From positions 62,001 to 126,000 of the forward strand of contig CABSIK010000007.1 of the NCBI GenBank assembly GCA_902477755.1: a stretch of 64,000 bases of DNA, read 5' to 3'. Made by a program: the position numbers and the translations under genes. Below are positions 17,106-25,640 of the stretch, in pieces. Source of the stretch: an uncultured Clostridia bacterium (lineage in GTDB: Bacteria > Bacillota > Clostridia > Lachnospirales > Anaerotignaceae). Below the pieces are notes generated by a model. It saw only the letters and a list, made by a program, of their open reading frames with translations. It was not told where the DNA came from and searched no databases. Position 1 is the stretch's first letter. Every line of letters starts with the position of its first letter.

Positions 17106-17587
17106 GGCTTTTCACCTCCTAATTTCTGTTTCAGTCTGGCTCTGGCACGAAACAGCGCCGTTTTCACTGCCGTTTCCGAAACACCTCGCAGTCCTGCCAT
17201 CTGCCGGATGGACAGTCCCCCGAAATAATGCCAGATCAAAAGCTCTCGGTCTGCCGGAGAAAGACGGTTCATGGCAGTATAGAGCCGCCGGTTTTCCTCT
17301 TTTTGCAGCACACCGGAAAGGGCATCCTCGGGCACAGGGATTTCCTCGGGCATTTCTCCTCCCTGCCGCTTCTGTTTCCGCAGGGTATCCAGCCAAAGAT
17401 TCCTGCACACTCTCAAAAGCCACCAGAAAAACCCCTCCGGACAGCCTTCCACCGTCAAAAAAGCCTTCTCAAAGCCCTCACTGACAATGTCCTCTGCCGT
17501 TTCTCTGTCCCGACACAAAGAGAGGACATACAGATACACTTTCTGGTGATATTTTTCGTACAATTCACGCAATACGTCAGATTCCAT
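17102..17587 (-). CDS. ECF-type RNA polymerase sigma factor
   Basis: A 161-residue extracytoplasmic-function sigma factor. Region 2 covers about 5-75 (RETAEDIVSEGFEKAF, the core-binding and -10 element), and region 4 about 105-155 (LSPADRELLIWHYFGGLSIRQ begins the -35 recognition helix-turn-helix). It is co-transcribed with the membrane anti-sigma factor, and the pair probably controls its own promoter upstream of 17600. No other target can be named from this window. Confidence 0.93.
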   Translation of the reverse strand: MESDVLRELYEKYHQKVYLYVLSLCRDRETAEDIVSEGFEKAFLTVEGCPEGFFWWLLRVCRNLWLDTLRKQKRQGGEMPEEIPVPEDALSGVLQKEENRRLYTAMNRLSPADRELLIWHYFGGLSIRQMAGLRGVSETAVKTALFRARARLKQKLGGEKP

Positions 17588-17773
17588 AGTCCCCTCCTTT
17601 CCTGCCCTTTTACTTTAAAAACGATTTCACTGCTAAAAGGTTACACTTTTTTTCAGTATACCAAAACAGGCGGATTTTGTACGATTTTTTTCTAGGAAAA
17701 ACCATGGCCACGGATTTTCTTTTTTGTCCGTCTGTGGTATACTTTTGTCAGAATTGAAAGGAGGCAACTACTT

Positions 17774-18940
17774 ATGAAATTTCAATATTATATCCCTTCT
17801 CGCGTGCTTTTTGGCAGCGGTCAGCTGGACAGACTCCATAAACAGAACCTGCCCGGCAAAAAAGCCCTCATTGTCATTTCCTGCGGCACTTCCGTGCGGA
17901 AATACGGCTATCTGGCACGTCTGGAAGAACAGCTGGACAAAGCAGGCGTTGCCCATGTGATTTTCGACAAAATCCAGCCCAACCCCACAGAACACCACGT
18001 TATGGAAGGTGCGGCGCTGGCAAAAGCGGAAGGCTGTGACTTCGTTATCGGTCTGGGCGGCGGCTCCATCATCGACTCCGCAAAAGCCATTGCCGTTATG
18101 GCAACAAACGAAGGCACTTTCTGGGACTACGTTTCCGGCGGCACCGGCGGCGGCAAAGCTGTTCCCGTAACCCCTCTGCCCATCGTAGCTATCACCACCA
18201 CAGCAGGCACAGGCACAGAAGCAGACCCTTGGGCTGTTATCACCAATCCCGAAGGTGAAAAAATCGGTTTCGGTTATGACGGCACATTCCCTGTGCTGTC
18301 CATTGTTGACCCTGACCTGATGATGAGCGTGCCAGAAAAACTCACAGCTTATCAAGGATTTGACGCCCTGTTCCACAGCACCGAAGGCTACATCAACCGC
18401 TACACCAACCCCATCAACGACCTCTATGCTCTCAAAGCCATTGAACTCATTGGCAAGAGCCTTGCCAAAGCTGTGAACAACGGCAGCGACAAAGAAGCAA
18501 GGGAAGATGTGGCGCTGGCAAACACCCTTTCCGGCATGAGTGAAAGCATCGGCGGATGTACTTCCGAACACGCCATGGAACATCCTCTCAGCGGCAAAAA
18601 TCCCAAACTGGAACATGGCGCTGGTCTGATTATGCTTTGCGAAGCATACTACACCTACTGGGCGGAACGTGGTGTTATTGACGACCGCATGATTGCCATG
18701 GCAAAAGCGCTGGGCAAAACAGACGCCACAAAACCCATGGATTTCGTAGACGCCCTCCACGATCTGAAGGTTGCCTGTCATGTGGACGACCTGAAAATGT
18801 CCGATTACGGCATCAAAGAAGAAGATCTGGAAATGTATACCAAAATGGCTTACGACACCATGGGCGGATTGTTCAAAGTAGACCCTGCGGACATGCCTTT
18901 TGAGGACTGTCTGGCAATTTACAAGAAAGCATATCGGTAA
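17774..18940 (+). CDS. iron-containing alcohol dehydrogenase
   Basis: A 388-residue group III dehydrogenase, closest in style to clostridial NADH- or NADPH-dependent butanol dehydrogenases. The nucleotide loop GLGGGSIIDSAKAIA and the metal ligands are visible: Asp in TEADPW, then His in FHSTEGY, HAMEHPLSG and LEHGAGL. It reduces aldehydes to alcohols, disposing of fermentation electrons. ATG 17774 has GAAAGGAGG upstream. A candidate Rex operator was looked for in the promoter region and not found. A family A repeat follows the stop codon directly. Confidence 0.94.
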   Translation: MKFQYYIPSRVLFGSGQLDRLHKQNLPGKKALIVISCGTSVRKYGYLARLEEQLDKAGVAHVIFDKIQPNPTEHHVMEGAALAKAEGCDFVIGLGGGSIIDSAKAIAVMATNEGTFWDYVSGGTGGGKAVPVTPLPIVAITTTAGTGTEADPWAVITNPEGEKIGFGYDGTFPVLSIVDPDLMMSVPEKLTAYQGFDALFHSTEGYINRYTNPINDLYALKAIELIGKSLAKAVNNGSDKEAREDVALANTLSGMSESIGGCTSEHAMEHPLSGKNPKLEHGAGLIMLCEAYYTYWAERGVIDDRMIAMAKALGKTDATKPMDFVDALHDLKVACHVDDLKMSDYGIKEEDLEMYTKMAYDTMGGLFKVDPADMPFEDCLAIYKKAYR

Positions 18941-18946
18941 AAAAAT

Positions 18947-19149
18947 AACTGCTCGGAAAGCAAGTTTCCCTTAAGAAAACATTGTTTTCTCTTTCCAGCC
19001 TTCTTAAGGGGAACTGCGACGGCTGTCTTCAGAAGAAAACACTTCTGATGAAAATTTAGGTAAAAATAAGAAGGCTGGAGTCCTTTCCATTGCAAGGATT
19101 CCCGCCTTCTTCGTTTTCTGATGAAGCAGCCCCTAACCCTCGGGCAGTT
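18947..19149. repeat. repeat family A, copy 1
   Basis: A roughly 200-bp self-complementary element. Outer arms AACTGCTCG and CGGGCAGTT pair. Inside is a first hairpin (AGTTTCCCTTAAGAA with TTCTTAAGGGGAACT) and a second (AAGAAGGCTGGAGTCCTT with AAGGATTCCCGCCTTCTT). Related copies lie at 35.7 and 36.2 kb. It fills the gap between the dehydrogenase and the DUF1287 gene. Confidence 0.8.
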
Positions 19150-19170
19150 TTTGCATTCAGGAGGGATTCC

Positions 19171-19833
19171 ATGAAAAAAAGAACCATCTTCCTGCTGATA
19201 CTGGCTGTGGTTTTGGCTTGTGTCCTGTTCTTCTGCCGTTTTTACTTCCTCGGCACCAGCAGCGATCCCGTAAACGCCAAAACAAACGCAGATTTTCAAA
19301 TTCCTGATTTTCAAAGCCAGACAGACAAAGACGGGGATGGGCTAGACGACCAGACAGACCTTTTGCAAGGGGCACGCGCCTACATTGCCACCCAGCCCCG
19401 ATACAAAAGCAAGTATTACGAAACAGGCTATCCCGACGACGGCTATGGTGTCTGCACCGACGTCATAGCCAACGCCATGTTATCCGCAGGCTATGACCTG
19501 AAGGAATTGGTGGCGGAGGACATTGCCGCCCATCCAGAGAAATATGACATAGACGAACCCAATCCCAACATCGACTTTCGCCGTGTCCGCAATCTGAAAA
19601 TATACTTCGCCCATACTGCCGTTCCCCTGACAACGGACGTTTCCCAAATCGACCAATGGCAGGGCGGCGACATTGTGGTATTTGCCAACCACATCGGCAT
19701 GGTATCCGACCAGCGCAACGACAAGGGGATTCCCTATGTCATCCACCACAACGACCCTTTCCAGTCCGCTTATGAACAGGATATTCTGGAAAAACGCCAT
19801 GATATTGTGGGGCATTACCGGATTAGCCCATAA
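19171..19833 (+). CDS. DUF1287 family exported protein
   Basis: A 220-residue protein with an N-terminal signal anchor (about 5-27). A short calcium-loop-like stretch DKDGDGLDDQTDL follows near residue 52, then a DUF1287 domain whose conserved segments include DDGYGVCTDVIANAM and GDIVVFANHIGMVSD. The Cys and His in those segments suggest an NlpC/P60-like cysteine hydrolase fold, but this is inference. ATG 19171 has AGGAGGG upstream; the frame to 19090 would run into repeat DNA. Confidence 0.85.
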   Translation: MKKRTIFLLILAVVLACVLFFCRFYFLGTSSDPVNAKTNADFQIPDFQSQTDKDGDGLDDQTDLLQGARAYIATQPRYKSKYYETGYPDDGYGVCTDVIANAMLSAGYDLKELVAEDIAAHPEKYDIDEPNPNIDFRRVRNLKIYFAHTAVPLTTDVSQIDQWQGGDIVVFANHIGMVSDQRNDKGIPYVIHHNDPFQSAYEQDILEKRHDIVGHYRISP

Positions 19834-19834
19834 A

Positions 19835-19868
19835 AAAAGCATTTCCCTAAGGAAATGCTTTTTTATTT
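19835..19868 (+). terminator. intrinsic terminator after the DUF1287 gene
   Basis: AAAGCATTTCC pairs with GGAAATGCTTT, followed by T residues. Confidence 0.9.
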
Positions 19869-19936
19869 TACTGCTATTCTATATAACGTTTTAACATTTT
19901 CTTTATTATACAGTTATACAATACTCATATATTGAA

Positions 19937-20134
19937 TTATTCATCATTGCTATTTTGTTCACAAGATACACATTTTCCTGTTCCAGCATCCCCATGTTCA
20001 AAATCATCCTTATCATATAACTTCCCACATGAAGGACATGTAAAATAAGCGCCAACACAAGCATCACATACATATCCTCCATCATGATGCTGATGAAAAT
20101 GATGTCCTTTTTTTCCACAATTTTTACAAAACAT
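19937..20134 (-). CDS. small zinc-ribbon protein, 65 residues
   Basis: Eight cysteines in four CxxC pairs (CKNC, CDAC, CPSC, CVSC) plus a histidine-rich patch HHFHQHHDGG indicate two zinc ribbons. An ideal GAGGAGG ribosome site precedes ATG 20134. There is no enzymatic signature, so it may act as an adaptor or metal store. It lies downstream of the phosphoglucomutase terminator, so it may be expressed on its own. Confidence 0.75.
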   Translation of the reverse strand: MFCKNCGKKGHHFHQHHDGGYVCDACVGAYFTCPSCGKLYDKDDFEHGDAGTGKCVSCEQNSNDE

Positions 20135-20169
20135 AAAAACCCCTCCTCAATTTTATAATTCTTCAAGTA

Positions 20170-20200
20170 CAAAAGCAGGCTCTTTTTAAGAGCCTGCCTT
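20170..20200 (-). terminator. intrinsic terminator of the phosphoglucomutase gene
   Basis: GCAGGCTCTT pairs with AAGAGCCTGC, followed on the minus strand by TTTTG. Confidence 0.85.
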
Positions 20201-20213
20201 CATTTTTATCAGC

Positions 20214-21941
20214 TTATACTGCCGCTACTTTTGCATCAATATCTGCTTCCAAAGCGTCGATTTTCGCCTGTGCGTCTGCCAGGGAATCGCCTTTCACACC
20301 GATATAGAATTTCAGTTTAGGTTCTGTGCCGGAAGGACGTACACAAATCCAGGAACCGTCTGCCAGTGTGTAGTAAACAACGTCGGAAACAGGCAGAGGG
20401 CTTGTGGTTTCTTCCCCTGTTGTCAGGTTTTTGAATACCTGTGTCTTATAATCCTTTGCCCATTCCACTGCAACGCCTGCGAATGCCGCGGGCGTTTCTG
20501 CACGGAAGGAAGCCATGATTTTCTGGATTTTTTCTACGCCGTCCAGACCTTTCATGGTCAGGGATTTTACGCCTTCACGATAGTAGCCGTATTTTTCATA
20601 CAGCGCCATGAGACCATCATACAGTGTCATGCCCTGTTTCTTGTAGTAAGCTGCCATTTCGCAGATAAGCAGTGTTGCCACAACGGCATCTTTGTCTCTG
20701 GCATAAGTGCCTGCCAGACAGCCGTAGCTTTCTTCAAAACCGAAAATATAAGAATGACTGCCGGTTTCTTCAAAGCCTTTGATTTTTTCGCCGATGAATT
20801 TGAAGCCTGTCAGCACGTCCATCAGTTCCACGCCGTAAGCTTCGCACATAGGACGAATCATTTCTGTACTTACGATGGTTTTGATGACTGCGCCGTTTGC
20901 AGGCAGTGTGCCTTTTGCTTTCTTCTGGGACAGGATGTATTCTGTCAGCAGTGCGCCAGTCATATTGCCTGTCAGCACTACATATTCGCCTTTATCATTG
21001 CGTACCATTGCGCCTACACGGTCACAGTCAGGGTCAGTGCCAACAATGATGTCCGCGCCTTTTTCTTCTGCCAGTTTCTGTGCCAGCACGAATACCTTAG
21101 GATCTTCGGGGTTAGGATAGCCAACGGTTGTGAAATCGGAGTCGGGCATTTCCTGTTCTTTTACCACATATACCTGATGGAAGCCTGCTTTTTCCAGCGC
21201 TCTGCGGACGGGCAGGTTACCGGAGCCATGAATAGGTGTGTAAACGATTTTCAGGTCGTCTGCCATTTCTGTGATGATTTCAGGCGCCTGACGCTGTGCC
21301 AGCACGTTTGCGTCAAAAGCGTTGTCCACATCTTCGGAAATATACTGGAACAGACCTTTTGCCTGTGCTTCGTCCATTGCCATTTCTTTGATTTCGCCGA
21401 AGCTTGCCACAGCGTTTACTTCCGCAATGATGTCTTTATCTCTGGGTGCTACGACCTGTGCGCCGTCTGCCCAGTAAACCTTGTAGCCGTTGTATTCAGG
21501 GGGGTTATGGCTGGCTGTGATAACGATACCAGCGGTACAGCCCAATTCCCGTACAGCAAAGCTCAGCATGGGTGTGGGACGCAGGGAAGGGTATACATAA
21601 GCACGGATGCCGTTGCCTGCCAGTACCAGACCAGCAATCTGGGCAAATTCCGGGGACATATGACGGGAGTCATAAGCAATTGCCACGCCTTTGTCCTGTG
21701 TGCCTTCTTTGAGGATGTAGTTTGCCAAGCCCTGTGTGGCACGGCCTACAGTGTAACGGTTCAAACGGTTGCTGCCTGCCCCAATGATTCCGCGCAGACC
21801 GCCTGTACCAAATTCCAGATCTTTATAAAAACGTTCTTTGATTTCCTTTTCGTCTGCGGCAATCTTCCGCAGATCTTCTTTTGTTGCTTCGTCAATGGCA
21901 GGGTCTGCCAGCCACTGATGGTATCTTTCCATGTGATCCAA
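20214..21941 (-). CDS. pgcA: phosphoglucomutase / phosphomannomutase
   Basis: A 575-residue alpha-D-phosphohexomutase, interconverting glucose-1- and glucose-6-phosphate for envelope sugar supply. The phosphoserine loop is TASHNPPEYNGYK, the metal loop DPDCDR, the sugar loop GFEESYG and the phosphate loop RPSGTEPKLK. The best start is TTG at 21941: GGGAGG sits seven bases upstream of it, while the first ATG (21932) is too far away. Length matches the PgcA group. It is a single-gene unit. Confidence 0.94.
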   Translation of the reverse strand: MDHMERYHQWLADPAIDEATKEDLRKIAADEKEIKERFYKDLEFGTGGLRGIIGAGSNRLNRYTVGRATQGLANYILKEGTQDKGVAIAYDSRHMSPEFAQIAGLVLAGNGIRAYVYPSLRPTPMLSFAVRELGCTAGIVITASHNPPEYNGYKVYWADGAQVVAPRDKDIIAEVNAVASFGEIKEMAMDEAQAKGLFQYISEDVDNAFDANVLAQRQAPEIITEMADDLKIVYTPIHGSGNLPVRRALEKAGFHQVYVVKEQEMPDSDFTTVGYPNPEDPKVFVLAQKLAEEKGADIIVGTDPDCDRVGAMVRNDKGEYVVLTGNMTGALLTEYILSQKKAKGTLPANGAVIKTIVSTEMIRPMCEAYGVELMDVLTGFKFIGEKIKGFEETGSHSYIFGFEESYGCLAGTYARDKDAVVATLLICEMAAYYKKQGMTLYDGLMALYEKYGYYREGVKSLTMKGLDGVEKIQKIMASFRAETPAAFAGVAVEWAKDYKTQVFKNLTTGEETTSPLPVSDVVYYTLADGSWICVRPSGTEPKLKFYIGVKGDSLADAQAKIDALEADIDAKVAAV

Positions 21942-22037
21942 TTTGATTCCTCCCTTTGTTCTTTGTCTTTGTTTGTCTATGATGTATCCTCTCCTGCTGC
22001 GGCAGTTTTCGGCATGGTCTGCCGCAAAAAAGAGGGT

Positions 22038-23507
22038 TTAACCTAATGTTGCGGAAATATGCACCACACTGCTCTGAATCTGTACAGTCTGGTGGTAAGA
22101 AGTGAAGCCGTCTTTAAACACTTCCACTTCATAAGTGCCATAAGGCAGTGTCACCTGCAAAGGCGCGGTGCCTCTTTCCTCGCCGTTGATAAACACGTTA
22201 GCGTCATCTTCGTTACAGTTGACAACCACTGTTGCCAGCTGTTCTTCTGCCTCCAACTGGGCATTCACGCTGACGGCATCCTGATTCAGTGTCACAGTCT
22301 GGCTCCATTCTTTATAGCCGTTTTTCAGAATCACCACATCGTATTCCCCGAAAGGCAGTACAGAAGGCTGGCTGCTGTCCACCAGCGCGCCGTTGATGTA
22401 GAGCTTATAATCGGAAACATTGGCATTGACTGCCAGTACGCCCATTTTCTGCTGGGCTTTGGACAGGTCGTAAACTGTCGTTTCTCCTGCCTGCACCAGC
22501 ACGCTGTCTGTGCGGCTTTCGATATTGTCCCCTTTGATGGTGATGGAGTGGGTGCCTTCTTTCAAGGCGATTTTTTCCACATCGCTGAGGGGCACAGGTT
22601 CTTCCTCATCCAATGTAAAAGTGCCGTTTTTGATGTTCTGGGCATTTTCCACGGTGATATACCCGTGATATTCCAGTACTTTTACAGACCATACCACATC
22701 GCCGATGCCGCTGATTTCCAGCACATCACAGCTTTCGATGTCCTCGGGGCGGATTTCCTCCCCATCGTAGTAAAAAATGGTCTTTTTGTCATAGGCGAAA
22801 GAGCGGTCTTCCCCCTGTAATTCTTTAGCGGAAGTATCGGCTTTCAGCCCGGTGATTTCCTCTTTCTTGATGCTTTCGTCATAAGAAATGGTCACAGCCG
22901 CTTCGCCATGCTGATCCATCTGTATCATGAGCACATCGCCCATCTGTATGATGTCCGGCTGTATCTGCACTTCGTCCTCATTATAGACCACTGTTTCCGG
23001 CGTCAGGTTCACGGTTTTCTGCTTTGCCCCGTTGATGTCATAGACCAGCAGTTCTTCCTCGTCCAGCACATCGGTCACCAGCATGGGCACCGCTTCTCCC
23101 GCCTTATCCAAGGGATTGGAGAAAAACACCATTTTCACGATACCAAAGCAGATGCCCAGCACCACAAGGGCAGCAATGGTGATGAGCCCAATGGTCTTTT
23201 TATTCCAGAAAGGCTCGTCCTCCTCGTCGTCCTCCTCTTTGGGCGGCATAGGCGGCTGTCCCCCGTCATAGACAGGCTGTTTTTTCGGTTCTCTTGTGAC
23301 GAATGTCACAGGCTCCTCTGCCGGCTGCACAGGCAGGGGGTCTTCAAATTTTTCCGACTCAAAGGCATTGAGGAACTCGTCCTTGTCCCCCAAGTCGTCC
23401 TCGTCTGTCTGATTCTGTTCCAGTTCTTTTACTTTTTCGTTTATATGATCCAACCGTATGGTGGTGTCAAATTCTTTATCGTCATTTTCAAAATGATAGT
23501 CCTTCAT
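22038..23507 (-). CDS. PEGA-domain membrane protein
   Basis: A 489-residue protein with an acidic, low-complexity cytoplasmic N-terminus (about 1-105, containing EEDDEEDEPF) and one membrane helix (about 108-132). An extracytoplasmic region of about 220 residues follows, then two PEGA repeats at the C-terminus (about 355-420 and 425-489; YKLYINGALVD, FGEYDVVILKNGY, ANVFINGEERGTAP, YGTYEVEVFKDGF). PEGA domains are surface beta modules often linked to wall or S-layer proteins. Function is unknown. It lies upstream of pgcA on the same strand, 96 bases apart. Confidence 0.82.
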   Translation of the reverse strand: MKDYHFENDDKEFDTTIRLDHINEKVKELEQNQTDEDDLGDKDEFLNAFESEKFEDPLPVQPAEEPVTFVTREPKKQPVYDGGQPPMPPKEEDDEEDEPFWNKKTIGLITIAALVVLGICFGIVKMVFFSNPLDKAGEAVPMLVTDVLDEEELLVYDINGAKQKTVNLTPETVVYNEDEVQIQPDIIQMGDVLMIQMDQHGEAAVTISYDESIKKEEITGLKADTSAKELQGEDRSFAYDKKTIFYYDGEEIRPEDIESCDVLEISGIGDVVWSVKVLEYHGYITVENAQNIKNGTFTLDEEEPVPLSDVEKIALKEGTHSITIKGDNIESRTDSVLVQAGETTVYDLSKAQQKMGVLAVNANVSDYKLYINGALVDSSQPSVLPFGEYDVVILKNGYKEWSQTVTLNQDAVSVNAQLEAEEQLATVVVNCNEDDANVFINGEERGTAPLQVTLPYGTYEVEVFKDGFTSYHQTVQIQSSVVHISATLG

Positions 23508-23716
23508 ACCGTTTCTCCTCCTTCGGGGAATGATTTGCAGACTGTCTTAGTCTCATTTTATACGTTTCTTCCCGAAGTTGCAAGAGAAATTCAGGGCGCA
23601 AAGCTAGGGGTTTCTTCATAAGAAAAGAAAGCAGGCTGAAATTTTTCTAATTTTCTGATTTTCAGACATATTTTCTCCTGAAAACGGCTTGCTTCACGCC
23701 CTTTTTCCAATATTTT

Positions 23717-24697
23717 TCAAAAAAGCCTTTCCAATGCCTGAGAAAGGTCGCTCATGTGACTTTCTTCCGCCGCCGCATCTGCCAGACGCTCCTCCATGGC
23801 AGGGGAAACACAGACCCTCCGGCGGTTATAGGACTCATGTACCAACCGCAGGAATTTTTCCGGAAAAGCCGTCAACGGCACCAAAAGCTTTCGTTCTGCC
23901 TCCGTCAAGGGACGTTCTGCCTCATAAGCCGCCAGTACATCTGCCAATTTTTCCCGTTCCTCCGGCACCTTTCGCCAGAACCGTCTTAAATACGCCGCCA
24001 AATCCACGGCAAAAATATCTCCGGTACACTGTTCAAAGCCGCCGACCCACAGACTGCCGTCCTCTTTCCGGCACAGATTGCTTCCTTTGAACTGATTATG
24101 GCAAAAGGTGCCTGCCTGCCGCTGTTCGTTTGCAATATCTTGATAACCGCCATCTTCCAAGGCTTTCAAGGCTTCCTGTGCCCGTGGTGCAAAAGTGCCG
24201 TAGTGACGCATGACCAGCAAATCCAAAGAGGAATACTTTCCTTGACGTTCCATATGTCTGCGAATCTTCACAAACTCCCCATACCGCCGACGCCACAAAG
24301 ACGGACGTTCCTCCTGTCCTTCTTTTGCCGGAAAGCCTGCCGCCGCCTTATGCATCTGCCCCATAAGAGCCGCCCCAGCTGCGAAATCCCCTGCGACATC
24401 CTCCTCCAGACCTTTGGTGGGCATGGGGTTTTCCAGCAGATAAAGATTCCCTTCCCAAAAGAAAAAAGGCTGTCCGTCCTGTGCTGTATAAAAAAGAGAA
24501 AGGGCAGAAAAGCCGTTGCGGTAAAGACAGGTTTTCACCTCATGGGCAAAAAGCAGGTCTTCCCGGCGGCTCCGTGCCTTCTTCAGTTCTCTCAGTCCCA
24601 CATCTGTTTTGCAAATCAGCCCCGTTCGGGTACGGGTACCGCCGTAATACTTCAGCCCGTAGCCCTCCCACAAGATTTTCCCGTATGTATCCTCCAT
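23717..24697 (-). CDS. CotS-like spore coat kinase-fold protein
   Basis: A 326-residue protein with the aminoglycoside-phosphotransferase-like kinase fold of the CotS/YsxE family. The catalytic loop reads CHNQFKGSNLC where kinases have HxDxxxxN, and the metal-site DFD position reads GFEQ, so activity is doubtful. CotS proteins are spore-coat components in Bacillus and Clostridia. ATG 24697 has GGAAGGA at the right distance; a TTG 15 bases upstream is less likely. Upstream is a repeat array rather than a partner gene. Confidence 0.78.
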   Translation of the reverse strand: MEDTYGKILWEGYGLKYYGGTRTRTGLICKTDVGLRELKKARSRREDLLFAHEVKTCLYRNGFSALSLFYTAQDGQPFFFWEGNLYLLENPMPTKGLEEDVAGDFAAGAALMGQMHKAAAGFPAKEGQEERPSLWRRRYGEFVKIRRHMERQGKYSSLDLLVMRHYGTFAPRAQEALKALEDGGYQDIANEQRQAGTFCHNQFKGSNLCRKEDGSLWVGGFEQCTGDIFAVDLAAYLRRFWRKVPEEREKLADVLAAYEAERPLTEAERKLLVPLTAFPEKFLRLVHESYNRRRVCVSPAMEERLADAAAEESHMSDLSQALERLF

Positions 24698-24790
24698 AAA
24701 TCCTTCCCCCAATCCTTCTTCCCGAAAAAATTTCTCTGTATCAGTTTATGGTGGGATTCGGGAAAATATGAAAGGAATGGGAATGGGGAA

Positions 24791-25357
24791 AAAGCCATGC
24801 ACAACCTTGGCACTTTTTGAGTGCTTTCCTGTTTGGCTGACGCTCACTTGTCTTACGTCTCTTACCTGTAAGCCATGGGCAACCTCCGCACTTTTCAGGT
24901 GCTTCTCTGTTTGGCTGACGCACTCCTGCTCTTACGCATTTTACCTGTAAGCCATATACAGTCCATAAAAAAGCAAAGTTGACATAAATGTCCCCTTCCT
25001 TCTCTCACGTCTCTTACCTGTAACCCATGTACAACCTCAGCACTCTCCGAGCACTTCGGTTGTAGGCTGACGCCCTATACAGCCCGTAAAAAAAGCAAAG
25101 TTGACATAAATGTCCCCTTCCTTCTCTCACGTGTCTTACCTGTAAGCCATGCGCAACCTCAGCACTCTCCGAGTGCCTCGGTTGTAGGCTGACGCCCTCC
25201 TTCTCTCACGCATTTTACCTGTAAGCCATGCGCAACCTCGGCACTTTCCAAGTGCCTCGGTTGTGGGCTGACGCCCTATCCAGCCCATAAAAAAAGCAAA
25301 GTTGACATAAATGTCCCCTTTGCTTTCTTTCCGTTCTGCGCATGGCTTACAGGTAAG
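24791..25357. repeat. repeat array beside tRNA-Lys (family C)
   Basis: An irregular array of two alternating units. Unit A (about 62 bp, five copies beginning near 24791, 24868, 25018, 25141 and 25221) runs from CTTACCTGTAAGCCATG through a hairpin such as GGCACTTTCCAAGTGCC flanked by CAACC/GGTTG. Unit B (three copies) contains CAAAGTTGACATAAATGTCC, with GACATAAATGTC at 24981, 25103 and 25304. The array ends in an inverted CATGGCTTACAGGTAAG at 25341-25357. Hairpin arms vary with compensating changes. No gene is visible in this 560-bp stretch. Confidence 0.8.
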
Positions 25358-25361
25358 CAAA

Positions 25362-25400
25362 AAAACAGCGCCCCCCGACCCGAAGTCGAAAAACGCTGCC
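25362..25400 (-). terminator. intrinsic terminator of tRNA-Lys
   Basis: On the minus strand CAGCG pairs with CGCTG and an inner CGAC/GTCG stem is closed by TTCG; seven T follow. Confidence 0.8.
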
Positions 25401-25412
25401 TTTTATGAATGA

Positions 25413-25485
25413 TGCGCCCTCAGGGACTCGAACCCTGGACCCACTGATTAAGAGTCAGTTGCTCTACCAACTGAGCTAAGGGCGC
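25413..25485 (-). tRNA. tRNA-Lys (anticodon CTT)
   Basis: A 73-nt cloverleaf. The acceptor arms GCGCCCT and AGGGCGC pair, the D arm is GCTCAGTTGGTAGAGC, the anticodon arm ACTGA/TCAGT holds loop CTCTTAA, and the T arm carries GGTTCGAGTCC. The discriminator base is A and CCA is not encoded, consistent with the cca gene next door. It reads the AAG codon. Confidence 0.97.
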
Positions 25486-25640
25486 ATACGCTATTTGATT
25501 GCGTAAAATATAATATCACGCTGCCGATGGCATGTCAACTCTTTTTTCCCGAAAATCCCAAAAAAATTTTTCATTTTCCCTTAGAATATGGTATACTGTA
25601 ACGGCAAAACAGAATTTTACAACCGGAATGGGGTTTTTAT

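Noticed and set aside
17640..17773. Rex operator in the alcohol dehydrogenase promoter
   Set aside because: No TTGTTAA-N4-TTAACAA-like palindrome could be found in the region.
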